From Lyophyllum atratum (Eukaryota; Basidiomycota; Agaricomycetes; Agaricales; Lyophyllaceae): a DNA stretch of 64,000 nucleotides. The position numbers and the translations under genes are program-made. Of the stretch, positions 53,680-64,000 are shown piece after piece. Position 1 is the stretch's first letter. Every line of letters begins with the position of its first letter. Under the pieces are notes generated by a model. The model did no database searches, was not told the origin of the DNA, and saw only the letters and a list, made by a program, of their open reading frames with translations. The stretch is taken from positions 310,001-374,000 of the forward strand of contig JACGCN010000042.1 in NCBI GenBank assembly GCA_014905825.1. Reading direction: 5' to 3'.

Positions 53680-55527
53680 CTACTTGCCCACAGAGCCCAA
53701 CATCTTTTCCATCATTTGAACGTCATGCTCAACGGTGATAGGCTCCCCATCGTATGCGCTGTCGGGCCGCCAGAGGTCATCACCGCTATATACGTTCATG
53801 GGGTATCGCGCCTCGCCAATCCTCCCAGCCCAATCAAAATCGACCAGCCTAAACTTCGCCTCGCCATTCTTCGCGATCGAAACCAGGAGATTGACGTCGC
53901 GAATGTCGCCGTGCACGAACCCGTTGGCGTGTAGTTGGGTTATGCTGCGTCTGATTTCGTCGCGGAGCGGACGGGGGAGCTCGGGGTGGGAGTTCAGTGG
54001 GAGGTGACGGTAGTCGAAATAGGACATATAGTCTTCGCCGAGCCATTCCATGACCACCATGAACCAGCCACCGGGTACGACGTCGAACCCTAGAAGTTTT
54101 GGGGCGGCGCCTGTGGATGCACAGGAAAGGTGGGCGTCCTTGGAATAGCCACGGGAGAACTTGATGCAGATGCCGTCGCCGTTCAGTCGCTGTTTGCCGT
54201 GGAACAGTAGTTTGTCGGGCATCATCTGCGAAAGGTAGTCGAATTCGTGTTTGGCACCGCCGAGTGCTGTGAATTGCGTTGGGTAGGGGAAAAGGCCGCG
54301 GCGGGGAGAGGTGGTAGAGGTTGCGATATTGGGGAGCTCCGTGTTGTAATAGCGCTTCAGCGACTCGTACGCGGTGCGGTAGGCGCCGAGATGGCGCGCG
54401 GCGAGGGTTCTCCATGTCGTGTCGGATCGGTGCATGTGGAATGAGAGAGCCGCTGAGAGGACCTGGATATTGGGGCGGTCACCATCCCACGCCGCGCCCG
54501 CGAAGTACATATGGGGCCCTGTATGAGATGTCAGGACGAGGACGGGCGAGAACGAGACGTCCGCGACGCACCGAAGATAAGTATGATGATGCAGGGGAGG
54601 ACGGAATGCAGCGTCTGCTCGGCGTGTTCCCTTGTACTCTCGAGGTAGCAGATACTTGCCTGGAGGTACGGTTCGGCACCATGGGATGCCACTTCCAACT
54701 TGAATTTGGCAATATTAAAGCGGTGATTACCGGTCTTGTCGAGGGTGTCGCCGTCGGTGCTGAATTCGGTACCATCAATGAGTGTTCGTGTCAAAAAGAC
54801 CCCCACATCCTTGAATGCGTCCCGAATCGCTACACCTCGGCCCTCCGCCTCGTTGTAGAAGTTGGACAGGACCTCCTGCAGCTTCAGCACCAATGCGTTG
54901 TCCTCTCTCGTCGGCATGAGCATCTCGCAGTCGTCCTTGAATTGGCCGAAAACGGGATGGAGGAGCGTCACTGGAATCGTTGCAGCGGCGTCGTAGGGAC
55001 GATTGCAAGGAATCATCTTCTCTGGCTTCGCTTGGTATGTTTCAAATTCCCCAGGGTATCCCACGCTGGAGGGGGCCGCCCTTCGACGAGATTGAAGGAA
55101 AGCGGCTCGGGGTCTTGACACTTCAAGTGGCGTGGCAGAAGGAGGATGGGTATCTGCGAAAGAAATTGTGAAGAGACATCGGTGCAGATAGCGAGTGTTA
55201 TTCACCAGGAACCTTCACGATAACGTGTATGTGTTCCCCGGATATGTCTACAAAGACGCGGGACAGGATAGCGACAGGATGCATGGTTTTCTGCTCATCA
55301 TCGCGGCTGAGATATACGGAAAGGCTGCTGCCGTTGTCATCGGTGGGAATGGAGACCTTGTAGAGGTTGAGGTGCCGTGAACTGATGTTAGCGAGACTAT
55401 GAGTGTTCTCGGCCTTAATCGATTGCTTGAGGAGCGAGACGTTCTTGGTATCCGAAATCTCGATGGTGAACACGCGATTGAGATCTTCACCAAAAATCAA
55501 ACAGTTGAGTGCGAGTTGGGAGGGCAT
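53680..55527 (-). CDS. Crinkler-type (CRN) protein with C-terminal kinase-like domain
   Basis: Three exons: 55527-55206, 55153-54572 and 54518-53680, giving 580 residues. The N-terminal 107 residues (LNCLIFGEDLNRVFTIEISD, KNVSLLKQSIKAENTHSL, LNLYKVSIP, then HIHVIVKVP) match the ubiquitin-like Crinkler N-terminal domain. A middle region of about 190 residues (QAKPEKMIPCNRPYDA ... FNIAKFKLEVASHGAEPY) follows, and then a kinase fold: Lys in ICIKFSRG, hinge MVVMEWLGEDY, catalytic loop FVHGDIRDVNLLV (Asp and Asn present) and RLVDFDWAG in place of DFG. CRN proteins were first known as host-targeted effectors of oomycetes and chytrids, and also occur in free-living eukaryotes, where conflict or immune roles are proposed. 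There is no signal peptide. The catalytic residues look intact. Confidence 0.85.
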
Positions 55528-57986
55528 TACGGATGCTGGTCAACTGAGGGGTTCGATCCATGCAGGTATACTTATGTTGAACTCGGCAATGAACGATGGA
55601 TTGGCGCGTGTTGGGCGCGTGGTCGCAGCGGACCAGGACAAGAACTTCTTCAAAGATGAAGTTCCCACAGTTTTTATCTTATCTTATCTCCTCCCTGAAA
55701 ACCTTCCATGCCATGAGCCGGTCACCTTGTCTCATGATAGCGCAGCTCTCCCGATGCTTATGTCGCAAATTCCACACAACGATTCTTCGACTTGTCACAG
55801 GCTACCTCAGGCTCAAAGCCGACAAGCAGTTGTGAATACAGAACCAAAAACTATGACATTATTTATCGCCCTTTATTTGGGTCGAAGGTTTGTTGCTGTC
55901 AGGTTCAGGTTGAGCACATGGAGCGGAGTTTTAAAACAAAACAACTATTTTTTGATTCAGGTTCAGTTTCGTAAGGTTTTGGATACTGGGCGACATACAT
56001 TTTGTGAGCATCACCCCAGCAGCAGCGGCAATGGCAAGACCCTCCCTCGCGGTGGCTGAGAGCGACTTTGTGAGCGCGAAGTATGTATGACATCATGTCG
56101 CCGCGCATTCCGACGAGTTGCGCAGTCACATGACATCATACTTGCTACAGACGTCTACTACTAAATTATTTCCTTGTGGTATATACTGTTCTATGATCTC
56201 TGAAATGACTAACCTCTTGAATGCATGGCTTGGGAATCAGAGATTGCCTTCATAGGCGATTCCTGGCTCTGTGAAGGCCGTCAAGGCGGCTGTGCAGGCC
56301 GTCGGAATGGCGCGAGGCTCGGCCACATTATTCAAAGTCCGCACTGGATCTCACGAAATCTGAACTTGGACAAAACATGCTAAACCTCAACTAGAAATCT
56401 AAAATCACCCAAAATCTGATACCTAAGCGCAGGATCCTTCAAAAACCTTCATTCCGATTAAAGTGTGAAAATCCATGTCATAAAAAACCTTGTCAAGATC
56501 TGGGAGCCTGTGTTCAGTCTGCGCTATGGCATATGTCTCCTGACGACAATCACGGAGATGTGACGGCATAATAGTTGAAGGAGGTGCAGAGTGTATAGAT
56601 CTCATCGGTATCAGGAATCCAGGGGCTCAAACGAGGAAATGCAGACTGCAGCGGAATACATGATTATCGATGCAATTTGGGTAACCGCAAATGAGGAATT
56701 GTAAGGGTCGATATTATGTCCCGGTCCAATTGTTCGAGGGATCACAGACGTTGGGAGCAATAAAAAGGGAGCAGCTCTTGCAACCATGGCCATGTGGATG
56801 AGTATGGATGTCCGAGCCTCGAATATCACCAAGTGAATGCCCACGGGGCTACAGAACTCCGCGCTGAATGTAGCGGAAGGAAACTACCGCTCGGAGCGAG
56901 GTGCCGTGAAGACAATATACATCTCCGGTTGTTCATGCAAAAGCCAGTCCTTCGAAAAGGAATGTGAATGGATTCTAATCGGCTCTTGGACCCTCGCGGA
57001 TGTGCACAAAAGGGAGTATCAAAGGGCATAGCCGAAATCTGCGGTGACGGTACTCTACGCTCTTGACATGCGAAGCTCCCTATTAAACTTCGCCCAGACA
57101 TCCTAGTGCTAGACGAGCGAAGAGTATGAGTGCGAACAAGATATCTGACGATGGAAGGTCTACATCAAGCAGAGAAAATTCCCTGTTGTGAACAAATGTG
57201 TGCACCGGTATGTCTGGAATGTCTAGATCGTCTTCAAGAAGTTGTGGGAGGCACCAAGATAGAAAAACGGGCCTTTCAACCATATGCTCTGGGAGAATAT
57301 ATGCGCAGAAGGGCGGATGCTTACGGAGATATTTTCCTTTTAGCTGAGTCGAAGAGGAAACGATGATGACACGGTGGTGGGCGGAATCGATCAGATGATA
57401 ATCGATAAGTGGTTAGTTTGGGCTGAAAAGATGCACCGAAGCTGGCGCGTTATGCTCGCCACGAATTATCGCGACGCACCTCACAAGTGCCGCGTGAAAC
57501 AGCCCAGATACCGGACGTGACAATCGTAATATTAAAGTTGCGGAGGGAGACGCCAAGTCAAAATATGTTGCCGTGGTCGTGTCATCATATCACGTCCCGC
57601 GAAAATTGGTCGTAATGTAGCCATAGCGTCCGAGAAAGCCGCGACACTCCTGTGACGCTGCTGAATGTGCCAATGATTCGAGCTTTCCCCGAGAAGCCTT
57701 GTCGTGGGACGTAAGTTCGGAGTGGGAACTATCAAATGTTCATATTTGTCTCCTTGGTGTGAAAGTTCTTCCACTCTCGGTGTATAGAACGCGAGGATGG
57801 CACCCTCGATCTACACGGAGCGTATCGCGGCGGAAAGTGATCCAATCTGGCGCCGTGTGGCCGTGTTTGCAGATGCCGAGAAAAGCTGGTTGGGAAGCGG
57901 CGAGGGGTCAACTCAAACTCAATCTCGACGGACGGTCAATAAGTAGCCCCAACAACACACCTGTTATTCAAATCGACCAGCATCCG
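55528..57986. other. About 2.5 kb without a recognised gene
   Basis: Divergent promoters of the CRN-kinase (-) and the MADS-box gene (+). A plus-strand frame crossing 55403-56059 is partly antisense to CRN exon 1 and has no features. A frame at 57130-57366 (CCEQMCAPVCLECLDRLQEV...) and its antisense are readable but unassigned. Confidence 0.4.
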
Positions 57987-59821
57987 ATGGGCAGACGAAA
58001 GATTGAGATACAACCTATCACGGTGCGTCCTCATAACGTCGTACTTCGACGGTCATCCTATCCCTGCGCCTTCGCATTTCTGACGACCCAAATTGACTCT
58101 TCACATCCGTGGTTCGACCCATATTTACATCCAATTCAAACACGTAGCACGAGCGCAACCGCTCCGTGACCTTCCTTAAGGTACGTCCTCGTTTGCTCCC
58201 TATCCAGTGGAATGCTATTTCTGACTGGTGCTTATCTCGATCTTTCGTATGTTCCACGGCCTTCTCCGACATTATTTAGCGCAAGAATGGGTTATTTAAA
58301 AAGGCGTACGAACTAGGTGTCTTATGCTCCGTCGATGTTGCGGTGATCATCTTCGGTACGCTCATCGTTGCAGAGCTGCTTGTTTTCACCCCTTTGGATC
58401 CCGCCATGCATGACTGATCACTTCACTCGGCAGAAGAAAAACCTAGCCACCACGTCAAGCTCTACCAGTATGGCTCGTCCGATATTGACGAAATCGTTCA
58501 GCGTCATTTGCGTGTACGCCCATCTTGGCTCCCTGGCTGTTTCCATTCCTAACAGAATCAGTTATCCTTAGCACGACGGCGAGAAGGATACCCGGGGGCC
58601 CTCTGACTTCGTTCAAAACGTGACGAGCACGAAGACGGAAGACATCGATATAGATATAGGAGACGATGAAGATGGCGAGGAAGAGGTGGAAGCTCTCGTC
58701 GTTCCGCCCACCTATGGAGGGTCTAAACGACGTGGCGAGGGACTTGAACTGGATGTGGGTCTCGCTTGGTCTCGTGCCCTTCGACTTCGCTGATGTCTGC
58801 GCAGCTTGATTTCCTTCCCTCCCGGTCCCATCCCTTCCCACCGAGCACATCCGCATCCTTAGTCCACAGGTCGCACAACACTCCCGGTCGTCATGAACAA
58901 AACTTCCATCATCGTCAATATGAGTACCAGCCCCCGATGTCCAGCGATCGGCACCATCATAACCACCAATATGCACGCGAGAGCAAGCGTCCCCGTGTAG
59001 GAATCGACTCTACCGGCCCTCCCAGCTCTAGTACGTACGGGCCTGGCCAGGACCTTGGTTACACGCACATGTCGCCTCCGTCGAACTCGTCACGCGGCCA
59101 TCACGGACACGTCCAACAGCAGCAAAGCCAGAACAGCTCTTATCAGACGTATTCGCCACACCCGCATACAGTGCCACCTGCGACTTCCCTGTCGTTCAGC
59201 CCACTCCATCCCCACCCGCAGCCGCACCAACAGACGTCACGGACGAGGAGCGCAAGCAGCATACTGAGCACCGAGCGGAGTATCTACCACGACCCGATAC
59301 CGGAATTCGGGGAAGCGAGAAGGGTCAGGCCTGGAGGTGAATTATATTCTTTCGTGGGTGACAGTAACGACGGGCGACGACGGGGAGCGTCGACATCGAC
59401 CACTACGGGTGGGCTTGGGCTTGATTGGCCATCGCCTAGAGCTGTGTCTCGGCAGCATGGTGTGGATAGGGGAAGGAACGTGGAACGAGGCGGGAGATCA
59501 GGTGGAGAAAGTCAAATTGAGCGGGCTGCGTCTGGTTCGGCGGGAGGGGCAAGTGGTGGAGCCGAGTGGTTGAACTTCCTGTCAGGAAATGTTGTTTCGG
59601 CAAACAGTGCACTGCCGCCGGATTCAGTCTTAGGTGATTCTTCCACCCCTCCGGGAAACAGCAGCTGGGAACGAGGCAGAACCTCAGGGGGGATCGCGGG
59701 GGAAGCAGGCGGGTCAGTGGTAGGCATCGGGAGAAGTGCCGGTGAGGGACAAGACGTGGGAATGGGTCCAGCCTCTCTCTTTGGGCTGAGTGGCGAGAGT
59801 TTCAACAAGGAGGGTGCATAG
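57987..59821 (+). CDS. MADS-box transcription factor, MEF2/Rlm1 type
   Basis: Six exons: 57987-58022, 58148-58180, 58280-58355, 58434-58513, 58572-58754 and 58805-59821, giving 474 residues. The first three exons, of 36, 33 and 76 bases, assemble the MADS domain: [23 protein letters not shown], then [40 protein letters not shown] is the MEF2-like extension. MGRRKI and the extension place it in the type II (MEF2/Rlm1/Smp1) class rather than the SRF/Mcm1 class. An acidic patch ([16 protein letters not shown]) follows, then a long His/Ser/Gln/Pro-rich tail typical of activators. The fungal relative Rlm1 acts under the cell-wall-integrity MAP kinase; whether this copy does is inference. The start is certain, since MADS domains begin at this Met-Gly-Arg. 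Confidence 0.92.
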
Positions 59822-62475
59822 GTTACGGAGGTCTGCTGGGAAGAACTATAGGCTGTCGCGCCGACGATCCTTCTCAACAGTCGCGTGCAGGAAGGACAGA
59901 CGATCTTGGAGCCTCATACACCATAACCTCGCCCCCTCTGGACGTTGCATTATCCTACGGTATCCCTAGCAGACTTTTGATCGGTATATAGCACAAGTAC
60001 TACGAACATCGTCAGCTCAGTCCACGAATAAGTTAGATCTTCCTACGCACTTTGGGTGTTGTTCGTAGTATCATCCCTATCATTGTCATTGACTTCCCGA
60101 ACACCTGCCGTTCGCCAACATAGGATCGACTTGGCTCATTAAAGGAATTGGTGAATGTTGTTGTTGATCACAAATTTACGCAGTGGGAAAATTTCGCTTA
60201 GAAGCCAGTGGCTGTGCATCCGATACAACTTCGACACCAACTTCAACAAAACATCAAGGTCAAGAGAATTCGACTCCTGAACGTTTGAACTACGATCCTA
60301 CTCATGATCTGATAGAATTTTTCCTTAATTCCTGACATCGGGACCGTCCCCGATACTTAGGCTTCCATGGCACCATATCAACACGTGAGAGTCTCATCTT
60401 GGGAGTCGGGACTATGGCAATTTCATCCCGCCGCTGGTAGCGAGTTGAGAGGACATGCGTTTCCTGGGTTTCTATTCTTGGCAATTCCCGACACCGTGCG
60501 GATAAGTATCACTGATGTAGCCCCGCGGAATAGCACAATTTCGATGCCGAGCGGCACTGCACTCCCTGAACCTAGAAGGCGACGCGATTTTTGTGCTGAA
60601 GCGTGACTCGTTGGAAACTCACGCGAGTATTCGGATTCTGCGACGTTTCCTCGAGCGTTACTACATTCAAGCCTTCGTCGTCATCTCGAATTTCCGTCCT
60701 GCGGTGATTGGGATGCTGCGAGAATCATGGAGATCTGACGCGACTCGTGGGGAAACCCTTACCATAATTCGCCGCTGATAAAGGGTTTGGGTTGCGTTCA
60801 GCTGTGGGCGCGGACTGTTGTTCAGAAACTTCAGGCTCCAGGGGAAAGCCGGTCAGTTGTGTAAGCTTCCTGTTCTTTGACGGTGTCGCATGGGACCTCA
60901 AACTGTATTACTTCCCTTCTTCTAGATCCGATGAGGTACCTTTTCCACTGGCCGACTGGTATCTGGGCATCACCGAATATTTTGGAACGCAGTGGACTGT
61001 CATGGGACTACGTATGAGGGAGCTGAACATCCGGTTTACTCCGGTCACTACTCATATGGGCGGCCTGGTTCACATGTTTCCTGCAACAAGAATTTCTTGC
61101 CCGATTGGTAGTTGCGCGAAAGATTTCGTCACTAAGACCGTCTCATCTGTCGTCGTGAAACGCTGCTGTCGAAAAGCGATCTGCTGTTCTCTGATATGGA
61201 CACTAACGTAGAACTAGGTCGTATCGGATTTCGACTTCCTCAAGATATCGAATTTCAGATCTCGGACTATGACGAACCACCCACACCCATCTCAGCTTCT
61301 TCGATCTACCCATGTAGGTCCTACTCCGGGGTCACTCGGTGGGTGTCTAGGAAGGATCTTGTCGTCGCCTGGACGGGATTTTGGCCCCATCGTGGGTAGT
61401 CCCTCGGTGCTGATCCCTTCCTTGTCAGCGATCATTCTTGGCCCATCTACTGGTATGTTCCTTCGGGTCGACCGTTGCCTCTATATCATAACCTAATGTC
61501 CTGGTCTCAGGTGATTTGCAAGGCTTGGGGACTATCTCGACTAGCACCACTTTATCGCCGCCTCCTCCATCAAAATTCTGGCACGGACATGTACATCGTG
61601 GGTGCTTACTTGGGGCTTGGGTATGTTCCCCTCTGAAATAGGTTAATCTTCTCGCTAGACGTCACCACTTCATTCGGCGGTTCTTCACATGTATGATTGT
61701 ACAGAATTGCGACTCAATATTTCTATTTTATTCCTAGCGAGACGTCGGTTAGTCCGGTTCCTGTTCAGTGCATAGGCATTACCTTTTATCGCTCTGAACC
61801 AGTGTAATTGCAGCACGGATGTCCGGTCCTTGTTACCCATCAGGCACACCTTCCATGAACGCGTACGTGAAACGAATGAAGATTAGGTATTCCTGTTTGT
61901 AATCGTGACAACATATCCAACATTAACGGACACATCAATAAATGATCGCATGCCGATACGTATCGCATCCATAATCTGGATGTAAACATGCCTTTCTTAC
62001 ATGAATTCGGCCTGTTGATATCGGACTTGCCCAAAATGAACACTTGACCGCCAACAAGTCTATGCTTATCTCGTCTTCAATCTTATCAAATTTTGATTGC
62101 AGACGCTTCTTTTTGATCTAGCCAAGAATTCCATGTGATCTTCACTGATCTTCATCCTCGACGCATCTCTTCCGAGTCTTCGATTGGTTTCGCTCGCTGC
62201 CACGTCATTATTGCGTATGGGTATACAGCACTGAGCACATATTATCTTCAATACTTAACGACTAATCCAGCTCAGAAATTGGAACTGCGCTATTGCTGGC
62301 TGCATAGCCTCTTGGTTTCTGGTTTTCAGGAACCGCGTCATCAATCATTTGTTTCGTGGCCAAGGGAACATCTATACTCCGACAGTATATAAGGGCGAAG
62401 GGCAGATTTTCTGAACTCTTAGGAAGCCGGACTTTCTCCCTATCGATTCGTTGACGATCGAATACTCTAGCCATC
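59822..62475. other. About 2.6 kb without a recognised gene
   Basis: Frames at 60367-60606, 60792-61211 and 61196-61500 are readable in places (for example GRIGFRLPQDIEFQISDYDEP) and bounded by splice-like signals, so a decayed or many-exon gene on the plus strand around 60.3-61.7 kb is possible. I could not assemble one and recognise no family. Confidence 0.35.
62386..62393 (+). promoter_or_regulatory. TATA-like box of the secreted protein gene
   Basis: TATATAAG about 83-90 bases before the ATG at 62476. Confidence 0.5.
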
Positions 62476-63248
62476 ATGCACACGAAGACCGCCACTCTTG
62501 CTCTTCTTGCTCTCATCGCTGCCTCTAACGCCGCTCCCCTGTCGGATCGCCTGAGTTGGTCTTACGCTCATCGTAACGATCCTCGAAGTCACACTCTTAG
62601 CCGGCGCGCGAGTCCAGAGTACGCCTATCTCTCTATGCTCCGCGCTATCTAGCCTTATGCCAGACTTGTAGCTGTAATGACGAAGTACCAACTTACGGTT
62701 TGGCATCTGGGAAGACCGAAAACGACTGCGCGAACATAGCACATGCTACCGGTTTCAGGGCCGAGTCAGCCAGCGCAGCGTGCAACATCCCAGCGAAAGG
62801 CAGCCAGAAGAAGGGCATATGCTACCTCGGCGGCGCTGGACCCTTGCGACGATCTCCTGAAGACGATCCCGTTGAACCCGCACCACCAGAGGGCGGGGCG
62901 AGTGGCGAGGATGGCGAAGGGAAGAAGGAGAAGAACCCTTGTGAAGGAGAGAAGAAGCCGGTCGCGTCATCAGAAATACCGGATAAACAGCCTGACACCG
63001 ATCCTTCCACATCCCTCGAAACCGTTCTCAAGTCTCCCGTCAAAGCGCCAGCGGATGTCGATCCCTCCCCTTCCCAACCTCCCACTCCTTCGGAAACGCC
63101 GGTTGTCCCCACGAAAACCCCTAGCACGACGGCGGCCAATACCAACGGAACCCCTGGTCTACATAGCGGGAAGGGGAATGGGAAGAAGGATGATAGCATA
63201 GCGTGGATCGGGAAGTCGCTCTTCAAGATGTTCGGCGGTTTATTCTGA
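62476..63248 (+). CDS. Secreted protein with Cys domain and long disordered tail
   Basis: Two exons, 62476-62618 and 62672-63248, giving 239 residues. The signal peptide is MHTKTATLALLALIAASNA. A propeptide-like stretch follows and ends SRRASP, a likely dibasic processing site. The first mature part has four Cys (PDCNDEV, ENDCANIAHATGF, AACNIPAKGS, GICYLGG), then a Pro/Ser/Thr/Lys-rich tail (KKEKNPCEGEKKPVASS, TPSETPVVPTKTP), ending KSLFKMFGGLF. The acceptor was chosen to keep the Cys-containing frame; the intron is 53 bases. No named family was recognised. It could be a wall-associated or effector-like protein. A hydrophobic C-terminal anchor is not evident. Confidence 0.75.
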
Positions 63249-63358
63249 GTACGCCTTGGTTTCATAGATGTCAATACACGCTTTTGATGTCTAAATCCCA
63301 AAATCCCGCGTCGTAAGATTCCGGTTATGATTCGTTTCCAAGAAATCATCGCCATTTA

Positions 63359-64000
63359 CTAGCTATCATACATACGGATGCTAGGGGCAGCGTAGCCTGA
63401 AGGTTCATTTCCACTGACCAGGTATTCACCATCTCGACTACCCTTCCTCCAGTTGACGCGGCTCAGAGGGATTGAGTTGACGTGACCGAGGCGTTTCGGG
63501 TCGGTCCTTAGATGCTCGGCGAGGTCATGGAAGCTGAGCATGACGCGTGATATGCTTATTGAGGTGGCAGCGAGGAGAAAGCTTTCAGATGTCTAGTCAG
63601 AGCACATTAACACGAGGAATATACGGCATGACTGACTTCGCGAAAATCGCAGGAATGTTGAGCTGCCATGACGAGTAGCGTCAGTATAGGCCGAAAACGA
63701 AGTAGATGCCTCGTACCCCTGGCTCATGGAACAACCCAGAGCCGATTTCGGTGTACCCTACTGCAGCTGGAGTACGAGTAAGCGACAGATCTGTATCGAC
63801 AGCGCATCGACGGTATCGTACCCACTACAACCAAATAGAAGAACCCGCCGCTATACGGGAACATCAGCTTTATGTCGAGTGAGTAGTAAAGAGGAGCGAC
63901 CCACTCCCTATGTAGTCGTCGAATGAGTAGCGCCTGGGGTGAGTCCTCGCAGTTTAAGACTCGTATCAGCGTGAAGATATATAGCACTGTGTGCAACGAG
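63359..64000 (-). CDS. Possible 3' end of another multi-pass membrane protein, partial
   Basis: On the minus strand, exon-like pieces include PLYYSLDIKLMFPYSG and GFFYLVVV (about 63935-63820), and, after probable introns, SFLLAATSISISRVMLSF and LGHVNSIPLSRVNWRKG ending PSIRMYDS and a stop at 63359. A last hydrophobic helix followed by R-x-x-L-x-F/L-x-x-L recalls the C-terminal end of DUF6533-type proteins (compare the array at 25.6-34.2 kb). The 5' part lies beyond the window, and intermediate exon joins could not be fixed. Low confidence. Confidence 0.35.

Noticed and set aside
55403..56059. Plus-strand frame of 218 codons
   Set aside because: Half is antisense to the Crinkler N-terminal exon, and the remainder has no features.
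1..64000. tRNA, rRNA, CRISPR or transposon features
   Set aside because: I looked for T-loop/acceptor patterns, reverse transcriptase or transposase motifs and terminal repeats by eye and found none convincing. A tRNAscan and a repeat search would be decisive.

Overview
The window reads as nuclear DNA of a mushroom-forming basidiomycete (Agaricomycetes). Nearly every gene is cut by short introns of about 45-80 bases with GT..AG ends, and the families are typical of that group: a DUF6533-like membrane protein array, a heme-thiolate peroxygenase, a membrane-anchored copper radical oxidase, a fungal NLR, a Crinkler-type kinase and secreted ricin-B lectin relatives. No prokaryotic signatures, transposon or tRNA gene were recognised. 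All gene models were spliced by hand; exon ends are reliable where a frame and a known family agree, less so elsewhere.

Layout. 1-0.9 kb: 3' end of a DUF4449-like lipid-transfer-type protein (+). 1.7-2.1 kb (-) and 13.5-14.0 kb (+): two related small secreted cysteine proteins, the first broken by a 2-base insertion. 5.3-6.2 kb: a Ser/Pro/Tyr-rich protein. 6.9-8.4 kb: a single-pass membrane protein. 9.5-12.2 kb: a siderophore-iron transporter of 15 exons with a cluster of iron-GATA sites in its promoter. 14.3-17.6 kb: a decayed NLR tail and two decayed ricin-B lectin genes. 17.9-23.2 kb: a long charged protein of unknown function (-). 25.5-34.2 kb: three tandem, intact, nine-exon multi-pass membrane protein genes sharing an upstream element. 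34.9-36.3 kb: a membrane-anchored charged protein (-). 37.0-37.4 kb: a decayed NLR head. 37.8-38.7 kb: an F-box-like protein (-). 39.7-42.2 kb: glyoxal oxidase. 42.5-45.7 kb: an intact NLR (MLKL/HeLo-like bundle, NB-ARC, TPR). 46.4-48.9 kb: a nucleotidyltransferase-fold protein with repeated modules. 49.0-50.6 kb: unspecific peroxygenase (-). 51.8-52.6 kb: a homeodomain-like protein. 53.7-55.5 kb: a Crinkler-kinase (-). 58.0-59.8 kb: a MEF2/Rlm1-type MADS-box factor. 62.5-63.2 kb: a secreted protein. 63.4-64 kb: possible 3' end of another membrane protein (-).

Themes. Several genes act at the cell surface or outside it: iron uptake, H2O2 production by glyoxal oxidase and H2O2 use by the peroxygenase 7 kb away, lectins and small secreted proteins. 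A second group looks like self/non-self or death machinery: the NLR with its two relics, the adjacent nucleotidyltransferase-like gene and the CRN-kinase. These functional links are inferences from families and proximity; nothing here is an operon. The multi-copy families, with intact and broken members side by side, mark this as a fast-evolving accessory region between more conserved genes.
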